From Forficula auricularia (lineage: Eukaryota; Arthropoda; Insecta; Dermaptera; Forficulidae), in NCBI GenBank assembly GCA_024734495.1, contig JALMQS010000153.1:13048299-13112298 (forward strand): a stretch of 64,000 nucleotides of DNA, in the 5' to 3' direction. The notes under the pieces are model-generated. The model saw only the letters and a list, made by a program, of their open reading frames with translations, ran no database searches and had not been told where the DNA came from. Of the stretch, positions 23,029 through 33,827 are shown piece after piece (position 1 is the stretch's first letter; each line of letters begins with the position of its first letter). Made by a program: the position numbers and the translations under genes.

Positions 23029-23690
23029 TTAATGCAATCGAATGCAAGAAGGGGTGTACCAGTAAAGATGCAGTTCTTGGATCTGAAAGACCCTTGCATT
23101 ACCGAAGAGAAGGGAAAGTTGATTGGCGGAGAGGGTGTAGACGTAGGTGTTCTTATGTACCCCGATTTTGAAGGTTTGAAGATTATAGGTGCTGGGAAAG
23201 ATGGAGGTTGGGAGAGAGTTCCAATTTCGAAGTCATGGGGATATATGTATTGGCGAATGAAGTGGTCCGGCACTTTTCTAATTTGACCGCGAAAGAGTGT
23301 TGGGGAGTTTGCAAACAAGTAAAGTATGCAAAGCATGCTTTGGGGGGGAATTATTGATTTTATCTCATCAGAGCACTCTGCCGTGAAAGTATCTATAGAA
23401 AAGGGAAAGCGGCAGAGACATTTCTTCGATGAGCCAGTGAGCTAGAGGGAGTCGGTGAGGTAGAATCGGCCACTAGTTGACGGCTCAAGCTTCATGAATT
23501 GCATCTAGGGTAGCAAGAGAATATTTAGAGGCTCCTCTCCATGATGAGAGCCGTATTCGAGACATGCCGGCGGATTTGGGCCTTGTAGAGGGTGGAGAAG
23601 TTGTGGTGGTTTAGAAATCGCTTTGACCCGAATGCGCAACATACTGATGATGAATGCCACTTTCAAAACTATATTCGAAGCCAATAAAGA
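23029..23690 (-). pseudogene. CR1/Jockey-like non-LTR retrotransposon, C-terminal remnant
   Basis: Read on the minus strand and allowing frameshifts and stops, it follows the C-terminal part of a non-LTR reverse transcriptase: LYKAQIRR, an EYGSHI-like block, YSLATLDAI, SLAHRRNVSA, LFYRYFHGR, IIPPKHAFHT, an IPMTS-like block, then FKNR..RHLRLH, ending in a short A run at 23029. The order LYKAQIR, HRR, LFYRYHG, then FPSTYDLQTFK is a recognised signature of this retrotransposon group. It is heavily decayed, with no frame longer than about 150 aa. The 45.1 kb copy covers its last 300 bp. Confidence 0.75.
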
Positions 23691-23770
23691 ATATGTACCA
23701 TACAATTATATATATTTATTGTACTAATGGAATTTAATTCTTAATTTTTTTTATATATATGTATATGTTT

Positions 23771-24180
23771 CAGTAAAAGCCGTTTTTTATTAAGAACGGG
23801 TTCTTACTAGTTAAAACGCGTTTCACTGAATACCTTTGTGTCAACTAGCGATTACGTTGGTTGTGCCTATTCAAAGGTCTAGAATCTTATTTTGGATTCT
23901 TCGCTTCATTTTTGCACTACTTTTAAAATTTTTAAACAAAAATGTCAAAAATTATATCTTCTACAACTTTGTTTCTAATTTTTGACATTTTCGTTTAAAA
24001 TTTTTTGAAAATGAAATACCCAAAATGAGGCGGAAGTTCAAAATGAAGATTCTCAGACCATTGGTTCAAACTCAATTAACATCAGTAAACTCTAGTTTTC
24101 GACACAAAGGTATATGGCACAGTGAAAATTCGTTTTTAACTAGTAAGAACCCGTTCTTAATAAAAAACCGGATTTTACTG
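23771..24180. mobile_element. 410-bp fully palindromic MITE
   Basis: Ends CAGTAAAAGCCG and (opposite strand) CAGTAAAATCCGG, continuing as inverted repeats through TTAAGAACGGGTTCTTACTAG to the centre near 23970, where ACAAAAATGTCAAAAATTA meets its partner. Essentially the whole element is one hairpin with loops. The plus frame inside it (24025-24240) is a chance frame. No target duplication was identified. It lies just upstream of PLE-2 coding sequence. Confidence 0.75.
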
Positions 24181-26937
24181 CAACACGTCTTCACCAAACG
24201 CTGCCAAAGCTGTCTCCCTAAAGCCAAAACATCGGATTAAAGGAGATCTAAAAGACGCCAGTATAGTAGACGAGATGCTTTGTTCCTCCATCAAAATATA
24301 TTCATCAATCTCTGACAGAACAACATCCCTTGAAATTTATTATTATTCCATCAAGAAATATCCGAAAAAGATTAGTACTCTGACTCGATTTGGCGAAAAG
24401 AAACAAAATAAACTGAAAAAACTGACTTCACAATTAAGTTCCAAGAAACAACATCAAATCAAGCCACAAATTCAAGAATTTCACCCCAGAATTGTGAATC
24501 TGTCTGATATTCAATTTGAGCTCAGATGAATTGATATCTCAACAAAGGCTTTTAAAATACGCACCAAGTTATTGCAATATCAACCCCAAGGCCATCCTCT
24601 CCACTGCTATTGACTCGGAATTAGCTCTAATAGGTCAGCCTTTGGAAATCAAAATTGAAATAGCTCCCCCAAATCAAAAACACTTTTCATAAAACAATAC
24701 CCCAGAATACAAATTCCGATGAAATAAAAACAATTAAACTTTAAAATCTAAAATTCAAAATAATGAATTATAGTGCTTATACGATAAGGGACAATCTGTG
24801 ACTGTCTTCTGCGAAGGATGAATATATTCGAAAAATGGAAGATTTCATTCCGTTGAGGATACAACTACACTAACTATTGATCCAACACCAAAATATCAAA
24901 AGGTAAAATTATACAGGTATTGGAAGAATTATCAGAAAATCTATTAACAAAAACGAATCCTTCTATCTCAAATCCATGAACCTAAAAATCCTGAATTCTA
25001 TATGGCCTTCCAAAAATCCAAAAAAGAGTGGTAAAATTAATATTCCCTTCAGACCTATAGCCTCTACGTCAATGCCCCCGCCTATAAAATTTGTAAATAT
25101 TTGAATAAGGTGTTATATGAATTCTTCCACCCTAAACATTCGGTTAAAAATTCAATTGAATTAGTCAACTCCCTTAATAAAATTCAAGCCAATAATTCAT
25201 ACAAATTAATCTCTTTCGACGTCAAAAACCTTTTTCCCCATCTATCCCCATCACAGATCTAAAAATATTATTGTTAACTTTAAACTCAAACATACCAGAC
25301 TCCAAAAAGAGATCCGATATCTTGAAATTAATTGACCTTTGTTCAGACCAAAATTACTTTTTACGGTCAAATACCCATTTACAGGTGGCAAAATAATGGA
25401 CTTCCTCATGGGGTAGTCCTCTTAGTCCCCTACTAGCTGAAATATATATGTCCCAATTTTGAAGATACTATTTTTAAATCGTGAAAATAAGTTTTTTTGA
25501 ACGTATCAAGTTTTGGAAACGATATGTAGACGATATTTTAGTAGTTTGTCCGGATCTGTGAGACAATTAAATGCATTTAATGAAAACCACTCCAATTCAA
25601 CTCCTGCAAAACTAAATTCTACAACAGAAATAGGCACAGCCAATTCCTTTCGCAGATCTTCGGATTTCCATAATCAACAACCACTTTGAATATCAAATCT
25701 ACCGAAAACCTACTTCACAGACACTATAATTCCTACATCTAACCACCCCTCAATACTAAATTATCTGTTTTCTACTCGCATGTTCAATAGATTAGAAAAC
25801 ATTCCTTTAACCTTAGAACACTATAACCATGAATTAGCTATCATCCACAAAATAAGCGATAATAACAATTACCCCCGACACTTGATCGACAATATTCAGA
25901 AAAAGGTAATTTATAAAATAACAGCCCCCCTTTATATTCCATCATCCCAACAAAAGAAAAAACTTTAAAAAACTTTATTTCCATTCTCCACTCAGCTACC
26001 CTATAGCTAATATGTTTCGCAAACTTAACATCACCCCCCCGCATTCTCTATAACAGAAACAAACTTTTCATCCATATTGGTTAATAAATAAAATCGATAA
26101 TAAACCAACAACAATGAGCGGTGTATATAAATTGCAATGTAATGACTTCGTCAATCATTTTACACGTAAAACGGGCAGATCTTTCAATCAACGCCACGTT
26201 GAACATATGAGATCTCTTCGCACCTACAGGTGAATAGTTTGAAACCTAAATGTTCTCTTATAGTTATACCTCGGTTTTTAAGATCATTTGTTTGACTACA
26301 ACCATTCACCTTCATCGACCAACCCCTCCCTTTACATTTTATCTAAAAAGTAGGAAATTGGATTTATTGGAGTCAGCTGAAATTAAAAGGCCATACAATC
26401 TTAATCAAAATGATTCTGAACAATCAAACAGACATCAAAATACCAATAATTGACATCTTAATCAATGATATTTAATTTGAATTGGAGTGCGATGAGGGTG
26501 TGTGGTTTATTTTTAATTTTATTTATTTTTTAAATAGAAAATGAAAGAGATTAAATTTTTTCGGGCAGTAAATCTTCATTGTATCGCATAGTTTATTGCC
26601 TTTCTTTATTACACATACATAATTTTCGGCAATCCTCTAAATATAAATATATTTTCTTTGTCCCAGCTCCCTTGTCCCTACATCTGGCCGTCGGCTTTCT
26701 AAAGCCATTCCATCCATCCTTCTGACAATTCTTTCATATTTACACTATGCCGGTAAACAACTGTCCATCATATTAAAATTAAAATAAATTCTGTTCAAAA
26801 CATCAGTGTTATTCGTGAATAACAAGCCCTCCTTACTGTGAGTTAAGAGCTCGGAAATACATAGAGTAAACTAAAAAAATCTTTGTATTTTAATTTTTCT
26901 CCTTGTGAAACACCACCAACTCCAACCTAATTTAATT
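24181..26937 (+). pseudogene. PLE-2: Penelope-like element, RT plus GIY-YIG, frameshifted
   Basis: Plus-strand PLE coding remains broken by many small indels and stops. In order: an N-terminal region (IVNLSDIQF at about 24493, LLKYAPSYCNINPKAILSTA at about 24550), DKGQSVTVFCEG near 24790, IPFRPIAST near 25045, KLISFDVKNLFP (about 25205-25240), PLSPLLAEIYM near 25425, YVDDILV at 25522-25545 (the catalytic YxDD of RT), MFNRLENIPLT from 25780, SGVYKLQCND near 26116 (GIY-YIG start) and KLDLLESAEIK near 26360. The nuclease YIG motif is damaged. It ends inside the 3' region at 26937, where the second direct repeat begins. The 41.7 kb copy shares over 1 kb of it, with different indels. Confidence 0.85.
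26830..26870 (+). ncRNA. Degenerate hammerhead, PLE-2
   Basis: CTCCTTACTGTGAGTTAAGAGCTCGGAAAT aligns with the better-preserved motif at 43131-43172, but the CUGANGA core is lost and GAAA has an extra base before it. It is at the expected place downstream of the GIY-YIG region, but is probably inactive. Confidence 0.45.
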
Positions 26938-26938
26938 T

Positions 26939-27875
26939 TAAAGTGAGAACATCGATTCTAACAAACTGATGAGTTGAGTTGACTTTAACTAGATCAATCA
27001 ATATTACTTGAATTAGGATCGAAACTGGTGTGAAAAATTCTCGAATTTCAACATATTATGGATTCTATTATATCACAAGTAATTTTATTTTATAAATCCT
27101 AATTCATTTTAGACTTTTATATTGAATTATTTCTCTTTTGGTGTTGTTTTGTTAATTTATTTGAATAATTGTAAGAAAGACGTAGTTTCCTCAATTACTC
27201 CTTAGTACCCATATCAAAATTAAGAAAACCACCTGAGGTCGCGTCAATTTCATAATGTATATGAAGAAATTTTCAAGTATACAGAGTAACAAAAAGGCCG
27301 TTTTACTTTATTAAATTATTTCATTTAATAATAAGAAACGTTTTGAAGTTAATAGGGAAAATTCTCTCGCACTTAATATATTTTGAGCCTCAACTAAAGG
27401 TAGCAGGTAATCCAATTCTTCGTTTCATTAAGAATATGTTAAATGGACTATTAAAACGAGACCCGAGTTCAGTTAATCCACGCTAATGGAAAAAGCAAAT
27501 AAATTTCATAATGAACTTTAAAAAAAGGGTATAAGAAAGTTTTTTTATAATTATCTTGAATTTTAATAATAATAATAACAAAAAAATTGAAATATAGTAT
27601 AGCTTAGAATAATTATTGGTTTGTTAATTGGGAAAGTATCCGGACACGTTAAATCTCGGATTTTAAGCCACATTTTAAAGCCACCTGTTCTTAGATGGGT
27701 GACCGTCTATGAAACTTTGCTGGTGTTATAGTTATAGGTGTGTGCAATGTACATGTACACCAGTCCTAGTCTGGTTGTGTGCATTCTGTTAGAAATGAAT
27801 GTCCATACAGGAAAGAATATGAGCACTCAATAAAAACTATAAATAGAAAAAATCAAAGGTAATATATACCAGAGA
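26939..27875 (+). repeat. 933-bp direct repeat, copy 2
   Basis: Near-identical partner of 21846-22778, including the 5S-like segment (about 27655-27745). It starts directly at the truncated 3' end of PLE-2 (AATTTTAA then AGTGAGAAC). At 27875 it runs into a second, independent 5S-like stretch that copy 1 lacks. Indels between the copies cluster at short homopolymers. Confidence 0.85.
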
Positions 27876-27936
27876 CCATTAGTCTTGCAAGTTAAGCAAT
27901 ATACAACGCAATTAATTCTTAGACGGGTAACCACCA
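27874..27936 (+). repeat. Second 5S rRNA-like segment
   Basis: GACCATTAGTCTTGC, AAGTTAAGCAA (27889-27899), then TTAATTCTTAGACGGGTAACC. This matches the order of 5S rRNA (GATCACCGAAGTTAAGCA ... TTAGTACTTGGATGGGTGACC), including box A- and box C-like blocks. Too diverged for a functional gene. Most likely a 5S pseudogene or 5S-derived SINE head. Confidence 0.6.
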
Positions 27937-27955
27937 TTTGATAACCTTTAACTTC

Positions 27956-28696
27956 TCAATAAAAAGGTAATGACTAAATCCCTTAATGCCATTAACAAAT
28001 AATTCATTCAGTTCCACAGTGCTGATGGATTTAAGTAATATGACTTTAAAGAACTGTACGATTAAAATCTCTTATAAAAAAGCAGGAAGAGAATCTTCAT
28101 TGGTACGCATAGTGTCAAACGTAGTACAGATTTGGCTTTTGTAATATTACCGATCGTCTTAAATAGGACGAGATCATTGATAATATACCCAAGAGAAACA
28201 ATAAATCATTTTGGTACAAATAGTTTATTTTTATAAATTCTCAATAATTACATTACTACTGTAGAGTCCCTACGGTTGGCGTTATCCAATTCACTGATTG
28301 AAATTCAATTCCACAGATTTAAGACAATCATTAATAATGTTTTATTGTATTTATGAAACTAGGAAATCGTAACTATCATTTAGAAGACTGAATTGATATG
28401 TGAAAATACTCGTATTTATTATAATATTAGTACCAAACAAAAAGTGTTTAATAGCAAGAAATACTTTATTATTTTGCTTTGTATCGATACAAAAAAGTCG
28501 CAAAATTAAAATAACTTCACAAAATTATTAATGCCTTCTGCCTATAACATATTATTATAGAGTATATCCTGGACATTTAGAAGTGTAGATAAAATGTCTC
28601 AACATCTAGTATCCATTCTATCATGCACAGGGATTCATTAGGTTTATGGAACACATTTTGTCCAAAGACAGTAATCCATCAAAGAACTACATCTAC
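27956..28696. other. AT-rich intergenic DNA
   Basis: I see no gene, palindrome or known repeat in this interval. Confidence 0.5.
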
Positions 28697-28708
28697 ATGT
28701 TGCTTAAG

Positions 28709-28973
28709 TGAAAAATTGAAAAGTTTTTGTTTTGCCGAGAGTAACAGAGTTGTTGAATCACAAAGAGAAACAAAGCGGTTGTCTTCTGCTTGATGCAAAT
28801 AAACAAACACACCTATAAATCGAAATGATATATCTGTATAAAAATATTATTTATTTGTTTGAGACTATAGTTTCGAAGGCTTGGCCCTCATCATCAGTCT
28901 TTTTAATTATAAATATTATTTTTTCATTAAAACAGCATCTCTTGGATGTTGAAAAAACTCTTCGTTTCTCTTT
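28709..28973 (-). mobile_element. 265-bp PLE with hammerhead
   Basis: Target duplication ATGTTGCTTAAG at 28697-28708 and 28974-28985. The 3' signature on the left is AAGTTTTTGTTTTGCCGAGAG, with GTCTTCTGCTTGATGCAAAT beyond it. The hammerhead follows (28857-28904, minus), then about 70 bp of A/T-rich element. The last 12 bp (TCGTTTCTCTTT) are an inverted copy of AAAGAGAAAC near the start, so this insertion also ends with a short snap-back. Confidence 0.85.
28857..28904 (-). ncRNA. Hammerhead ribozyme, CTATAG type
   Basis: Minus strand: AAAAAGA, CTGATGA, T, helix II GAGGGC/GCCTTC with loop CAA (six pairs, one GU), GAAA, CTATAGTC, TCAAACA. Strong helix II and intact core. Helix I is only two pairs next to the core. 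Confidence 0.78.
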
Positions 28974-28985
28974 ATGTTGCTTAAG

Positions 28986-30160
28986 CTTTGAATAAAGCCT
29001 TTGTCAACCACAAAATTAAAGTCACAGACTAATTATGTTAATTTGGTTTCTTATGTTGAATTGAAAATCTAATAAAAAACAAAGGAATTTTGAAAAATTA
29101 AGAAGGTTTATTGTCACACCGAATAAATCCATCAAATATGTTTGAATAAATTTTTATTAGGTAATTCCAATTGATTTTAATATTCATTTTTTAGTCAATA
29201 GTAACCAAGAACGAAAATAAAGTGCTGTAAGTATACGCGATTTCGGACAAATAAAGTAACTATTATTCTAAATCTTTTTTAGTTTGAAATTTCAATGGGG
29301 AGATTTTAATGATGTGAATTTCATCAAAAAAAATGATAAATTTTGAATGAATTCAATACTCAGATCGGCCAGTGAGTAAAGTAATAATTGTCTGCCCAAT
29401 TATATATATAATGGAAATAAAATTTATGTGAATTTATTGTTTTTCAAAGTCAAGGTCTTTGATGGTTATTAACATAGAGTCATATATAAAATTTATTTCA
29501 ATTGGAAAAAAAGCATTATTATGAAAAAATTAAATATCTATTTAAAATGATAATTTTAAGTACATAAATTTAACTATTAATCGTTTGTTTCAAACACTTG
29601 TGTACAGTAATAGAGTATAACCAAATGTTACTCAAAGTTTCTCCACAAAAAAAGCTGCATAATGTATTTTATATTCAATTCAGGTACAACTTTTGTATAC
29701 TCATTATGATATTTAAAAAAATAAAATAAGGAAAATTATATGTGTTTTATATGTAAATTTGTTCCTTACCTTTCGGTTAGTTTATGTTTTAATTTTTTAT
29801 TTTGAGCTTTAACGAGAATAAATTTTTTATGTAACATATGTAGCCCATTCAGTAAACTAAGAAATAGCCGGAAATGTAATATACATGTACAGTTGCAGTT
29901 TGAAATCAAATTTATAGCTCGATAACGGCTTCGGAATCAGTAATCGAATTGATGTTTCATTGTATATCATCATTCTATGATCTATGGTACCGATTTAAAT
30001 GAGTGCTCTAATTTGAAAATAACTTCCAGATATGACCATAAAAAGATAATAAAATTCATTTCTGGCTATATTTGAAAATTATGTGGTAAATTATAGGATT
30101 TTCCAAAATCCTATATTTCCTAAAAATAATTTTGCACTAGATATAAATCTGTAAAAATGA
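28986..30160. other. AT-rich intergenic DNA
   Basis: I could not identify any coding region, terminal repeat or structured RNA here. A short TA tract occurs at about 29401-29411. Confidence 0.5.
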
Positions 30161-30738
30161 ATCTCAACAAAAACCCTTGTGTAAAAAAAGGCCAAGTTCG
30201 ATTAATAAAATCCGTTTGCCAAAAAAAGTAGTGAGATCCAATGTGCTGCCAAGTTCAACATCATCAATTTATTAAATGAGTCGAGAATATATTAGTAACT
30301 TCAATTAAAACGCATGTTTTTGATTTCACATGTCCCTCTATATTTTTTATTGATTTCACATTTTTAGTTGAAATTATCTTCCTAAAACTAGGCTTTTACG
30401 CATTAAATTATTATTATTATTGTTTGATAGGGCCTCCACCACTCCACTCTTATTAAGATCCCATGGTAACTAGTAATTCGTGACATACATAATAATGCGT
30501 AAAAGCCAAGTTTTATGAAAATAATTTCAACTAAAAATGTGAAATCAATAAAAAATATAGAGGGACATGTGAAATGAAAAACATGCGTTTTAATTGAAGT
30601 TACCAATATATTCTCGACTCATTTAATAAATTGATGATATTGAACTTGGCAGCACATTAGATCTCACTACTTTTTTTGGCAAACGGATTTTATTAATCGA
30701 ACTTGGCCTTCTTTTACACAAGTGTTTTTGTTGAGATT
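30161..30738. repeat. 578-bp long inverted repeat
   Basis: Arms of about 245 bp (30161-30405 and 30490-30738) are nearly identical in inverse: AATCTCAACAAAAAC, GGCCAAGTTCGATTAATAAA, GTCGAGAATATATTAGTAAC, GATTTCACATTTTTAGTTG. They surround an 85-bp centre containing GGGCCTCCACCACTCC, which resembles a short repeat fragment. It would fold into a very long RNA hairpin if transcribed. The minus frame at 30403-30606 is an artefact of the palindrome. It may be a foldback transposon or an inverted duplication. Confidence 0.8.
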
Positions 30739-30769
30739 TCACTTCTTTTGGTAAGTTGGATTTATCCTA

Positions 30770-31320
30770 TAAATTTAACCCCTTCATTTCGGGCCCTGAA
30801 GAAGGAAAAGTTTCGATTTTTCAATTTCCTCCTTTATTAATGTGTCAAGCTATACCAGTATGTCAAATTTCAGCATTCTAGGTTCATTGAATTTTTAGTA
30901 TATGTTAATTAAGTCTATAACTTTCACCCCTTCATTTTAGGTCCTGAAGAAGGGAAAGTTTCGATTTTTGGATTTTTCCCATTAATTGTACCCCAAACTC
31001 TACCTGCCTGCTAAATTTCAGCATTCTAGGGTTAGCGGAAGAACTCTAGAATGGTGATGAGTGAGTGAGTCAGTCAGTGAGTGAGTGACGAAAAAGCCTA
31101 TCTTTGGCTTCTTGTAACTTGGATGGTATAAACAGTAGAAATATGAAATTTTGTGATAGTTAAGCTTATGGACCAGTATTTTGGAAAAAAATTTCAGCCA
31201 TGTAGAGGTTTTCATTACGAAGTTACAGAGGCGTCAAAATGGCCTGAGTTGTTTCCTGTAAAGGACACATCCCCGCTCGAATCGAACTTGGCTGGGGCAC
31301 TACCGTGCCCCCAGATATCT
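30770..31320 (+). repeat. Interspersed repeat with GTGAGTGAGTCAG block
   Basis: Two diverged tandem units share CCCCTTCATTT..GG.CCTGAAGAAGG.AAAGTTTCGATTTTT and AAATTTCAGCATTCTAGG, at about 30780-30890 and 30930-31035. A run of TGAG/TGAC repeats (31058-31088) follows, then GGCGTCAAAATGGCCTGAG and GGGGCACTACCGTGCCCCC. The phrasing is typical of a dispersed non-coding repeat. The minus frame at 31018-31215 is a chance frame. Family unknown. Confidence 0.5.
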
Positions 31321-31496
31321 CAAGAATTATAATAATAAAATTAATTTTATATCAAGTAATGAATTCAACTATAAATGGAGGGAAAAAGAAAACTCGATAC
31401 GCTCTCGGGAAATTTTAGTTATTTAGCGATTTTTTCACAGCCATCTGGAAGCTGAAGAAAAATGGGTAGTTTATAGTATTAATACAAACATAATCA

Positions 31497-31601
31497 ACCT
31501 GACCCCCGGGGGGGGGGGGGGGGGTAGAGACAAATTTAATAAACAATAATTAGTATCGTAAATTGGCTTATGGCTAGAAAGGCCGAAATGACCAAAAAAA
31601 A
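31497..31601 (+). mobile_element. 5'-truncated SINE with 16-bp target duplication
   Basis: AATACAAACATAATCA at 31481-31496 and 31602-31617 flanks the last ~100 bp of the window's tRNA-derived SINE: CCTGACCCCC, a G run (31508-31524) replacing the usual CCGGGAG, TAGAGACAAATTT, ATCGTAAATTGGCTTATGGC, TAGAAAGGCCGAAA and a short A tail. The tRNA-like head is missing. The perfect duplication indicates a recent LINE-mediated insertion. Confidence 0.85.
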
Positions 31602-31617
31602 AATACAAACATAATCA

Positions 31618-31891
31618 TTATTAAGTCTTTATTTCTGGTAATTGTATTACACGACATCAGTAAGTAATACACTTAAGATTTGTATTGGTTATAATATTTA
31701 GCATAATCCAATATAAGAATCAAATCAAATAAATTAAAAATAATTAAATTAAATTAAAAATAATTTGGCATAGGTAGAAAATAAATAGAAACACAGGCCT
31801 TCGTTTAATTTCAATCACTCGGCTAGAGGTTATTAAACATGCATTCTGATCGTTAAATAAGCTGGGTCGAATTCCAGTGGGAATTTTTTCG

Positions 31892-31926
<35 letters not shown>

Positions 31927-33489
31927 TACTTATACCTAAATATTTATATTATCATGACATTTAAATCGATAAATGTTGTTGATGAATTCGAATAGTTCGA
32001 CGAAACGTTCGATTCGTTTTTTAAAGGAAAAAATTATCCACGTCTTGCTCTTGGCTTACTTCGTCTAATTTTAAATTTGATAGGGCATTATTATGAAACT
32101 ATAAAATCGGTATTTAAGGCTTAATAAGGGATATAATAATTAATTTTAAAAAATTCAATTTTTGAATCAATAAAGAATCTTACTCATAAATTTTCAAATT
32201 TTTTTTGCTAATTCGTGTTTAGAATTGTGAAGAAAAATAATTTTCGAGCATAATTTTTTCTGAATATACCTGTGTTCGTCTGTCTGTCTAAATTCCAATA
32301 CCTACTATGTATGATTCGAGACGGAAATTCTAAGAAAGTTTATTCTAGTTCAGAAGTGTTTGTAATTACAAAATGAAGATTTGATTAAATTAAGGCTTTC
32401 TAACTTCACAACTATGATCAAATTTGTAAATGGAGTCCCCTTGAGCTGTTGTAACTAATGAACTGAAATTCGGCACACAAGTTTGTATTAATACACACAG
32501 TAGCTTTGTGTTGTTTCAACTTAATAAATTAAACCATTCACTGGCGAAAAATTACAAATACACTAAAAGTTCCGGGAAGCGTATGAAATATTAAAAGTTT
32601 ACCAATCTATTTTTGTTAATTAGAAAGGGCTCTAAATAATATTTTGCAAAGTAAATGAACTCCACCTTTGATTTTTGTTGTCATCAACTTTACCTTTCAG
32701 TCTAATGATGACTTTGTGAATATTTTAATAAATAAATACTATTTGATTTTTGTTTTTTTAAATATCCATTTCTTTAATGATTAAGTATTTCTTTAAGTAT
32801 TGACTTTTTAAATTATGCACTTAAGAAAAATATAGGAATATTTGTTAATTAATCATAAGAGAGGTCATCGACTTTAGTTAATGATATCAATATAATAAAT
32901 AGTTTACATATATTTATAATGGTTTTTACTTTTTGCTAAATTGATAGCATTTAAACAAAATTTAAGCAGTATCTTAAAATTTGTATTGGAATTGTTAATT
33001 AGAACAAAAAATTAACCACTATGGAGTTATTAATTAAATATATATATATATATAATTTATATACCTTTAGATTTCTGAAAATCTTAAAAAAAAAACTAAT
33101 CATCTCCCATCAAAATAATTTGTTCATAAAATTATAATAAAATTTAATATAATATAATTATTTAAAAAACACTTTGTAATAAAGTTTGTTGTTCTTATAA
33201 ACATAATTAACTACCTACTGATTGTTTTTTAAAGAAATTATTATTTTGCAAACTAATAATAATGTATTTTAGCAGAGTAATTTAAACCAAAATTTGCTGA
33301 GATATTTTCAATATAAGCCTAAAATAGATTTTCAATTTCAATTGTATGAAATTTGTTTTTTGAGAACCCTACCTATAGCATGTTGTACTAAAAAAAACTT
33401 TTTTTCAAGAATCGGAACTCTTTTCTCAAATTTGAGAGATTTGGAATTTTTTGTCATTGCTGTGATAAAAAGTTGAAATTTTTATTAAC
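31618..33489. other. AT-rich intergenic DNA with poly-T and TA tracts
   Basis: A T run lies at 31892-31920, and a TA tract at about 33039-33052. The 60-aa plus frame at 33294-33476 resembles no known protein. Nothing else was recognised. Confidence 0.5.
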
Positions 33490-33501
33490 ACATAAATTTC
33501 A

Positions 33502-33562
33502 TTAGTTGAATAAAAGATTTCACTGTCGATGGTAACAGAATTGTTTTTATTTTTAACCTAAA
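33502..33562 (-). mobile_element. 61-bp PLE micro-insertion
   Basis: ACATAAATTTCA at 33490-33501 and 33563-33574 flanks 61 bp containing TCACTGTCGATGGTAACAGA, which matches the PLE 3'-terminal signature (TTTTGTGCCGATGGTAGCAGA) at 19.6 and 61.5 kb. Only the extreme 3' end was copied. The perfect 12-bp duplication shows a genuine insertion event and not a remnant left by deletion. Confidence 0.75.
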
Positions 33563-33779
33563 ACATAAATTTCAGTTTATTACCTACAACTATTTGAGTA
33601 CGAATTTACGTTAATGAGTTATCATAAGAATGAGAAATATAGACACACATATAGAAAAAAATCATCCTTGAAAATGGTTTTTCCCATTTCAGATTTCCAA
33701 TCATGATATACAAAAAAAAAATAATAATTAAAAAAATAATAAATGAATTCAAAACTTGAAATAAAACATTTGAATTTAT

Positions 33780-33827
33780 AACTTTTAAGGAGTTCGGTGT
33801 TGGTTCTAGGTGAAACATTTTATTATT
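33780..33827 (-). mobile_element. 48-bp PLE micro-insertion
   Basis: Perfect 14-bp duplication ACATTTGAATTTAT at 33766-33779 and 33828-33841. The insert holds TTTTAAGGAGTTCGGTGTTGG and TTCTAGGTGAAACATTTT, the 3' terminus of the PLE-C/D group (49.65 and 15.29 kb). There is no ribozyme or coding sequence. Confidence 0.85.

Noticed and set aside
22884..23336. 150-aa minus frame as a host protein
   Set aside because: It runs through the decayed CR1-like C-terminal region out of the true frame. The homology is seen only when frames are combined.
21846..27875. Direct repeats as LTRs of a Gypsy/Copia element
   Set aside because: No TG..CA ends, primer-binding site, polypurine tract or gag/pol between them. 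The interior is PLE, CR1 and MITE.
30790..30990. CTGAAGAAGG..AAAGTTTCGATTTTT as hammerheads
   Set aside because: It looks like the CUGANGA core, but there is no GAAA and no helix II pairing. It is a tandem unit of another repeat.
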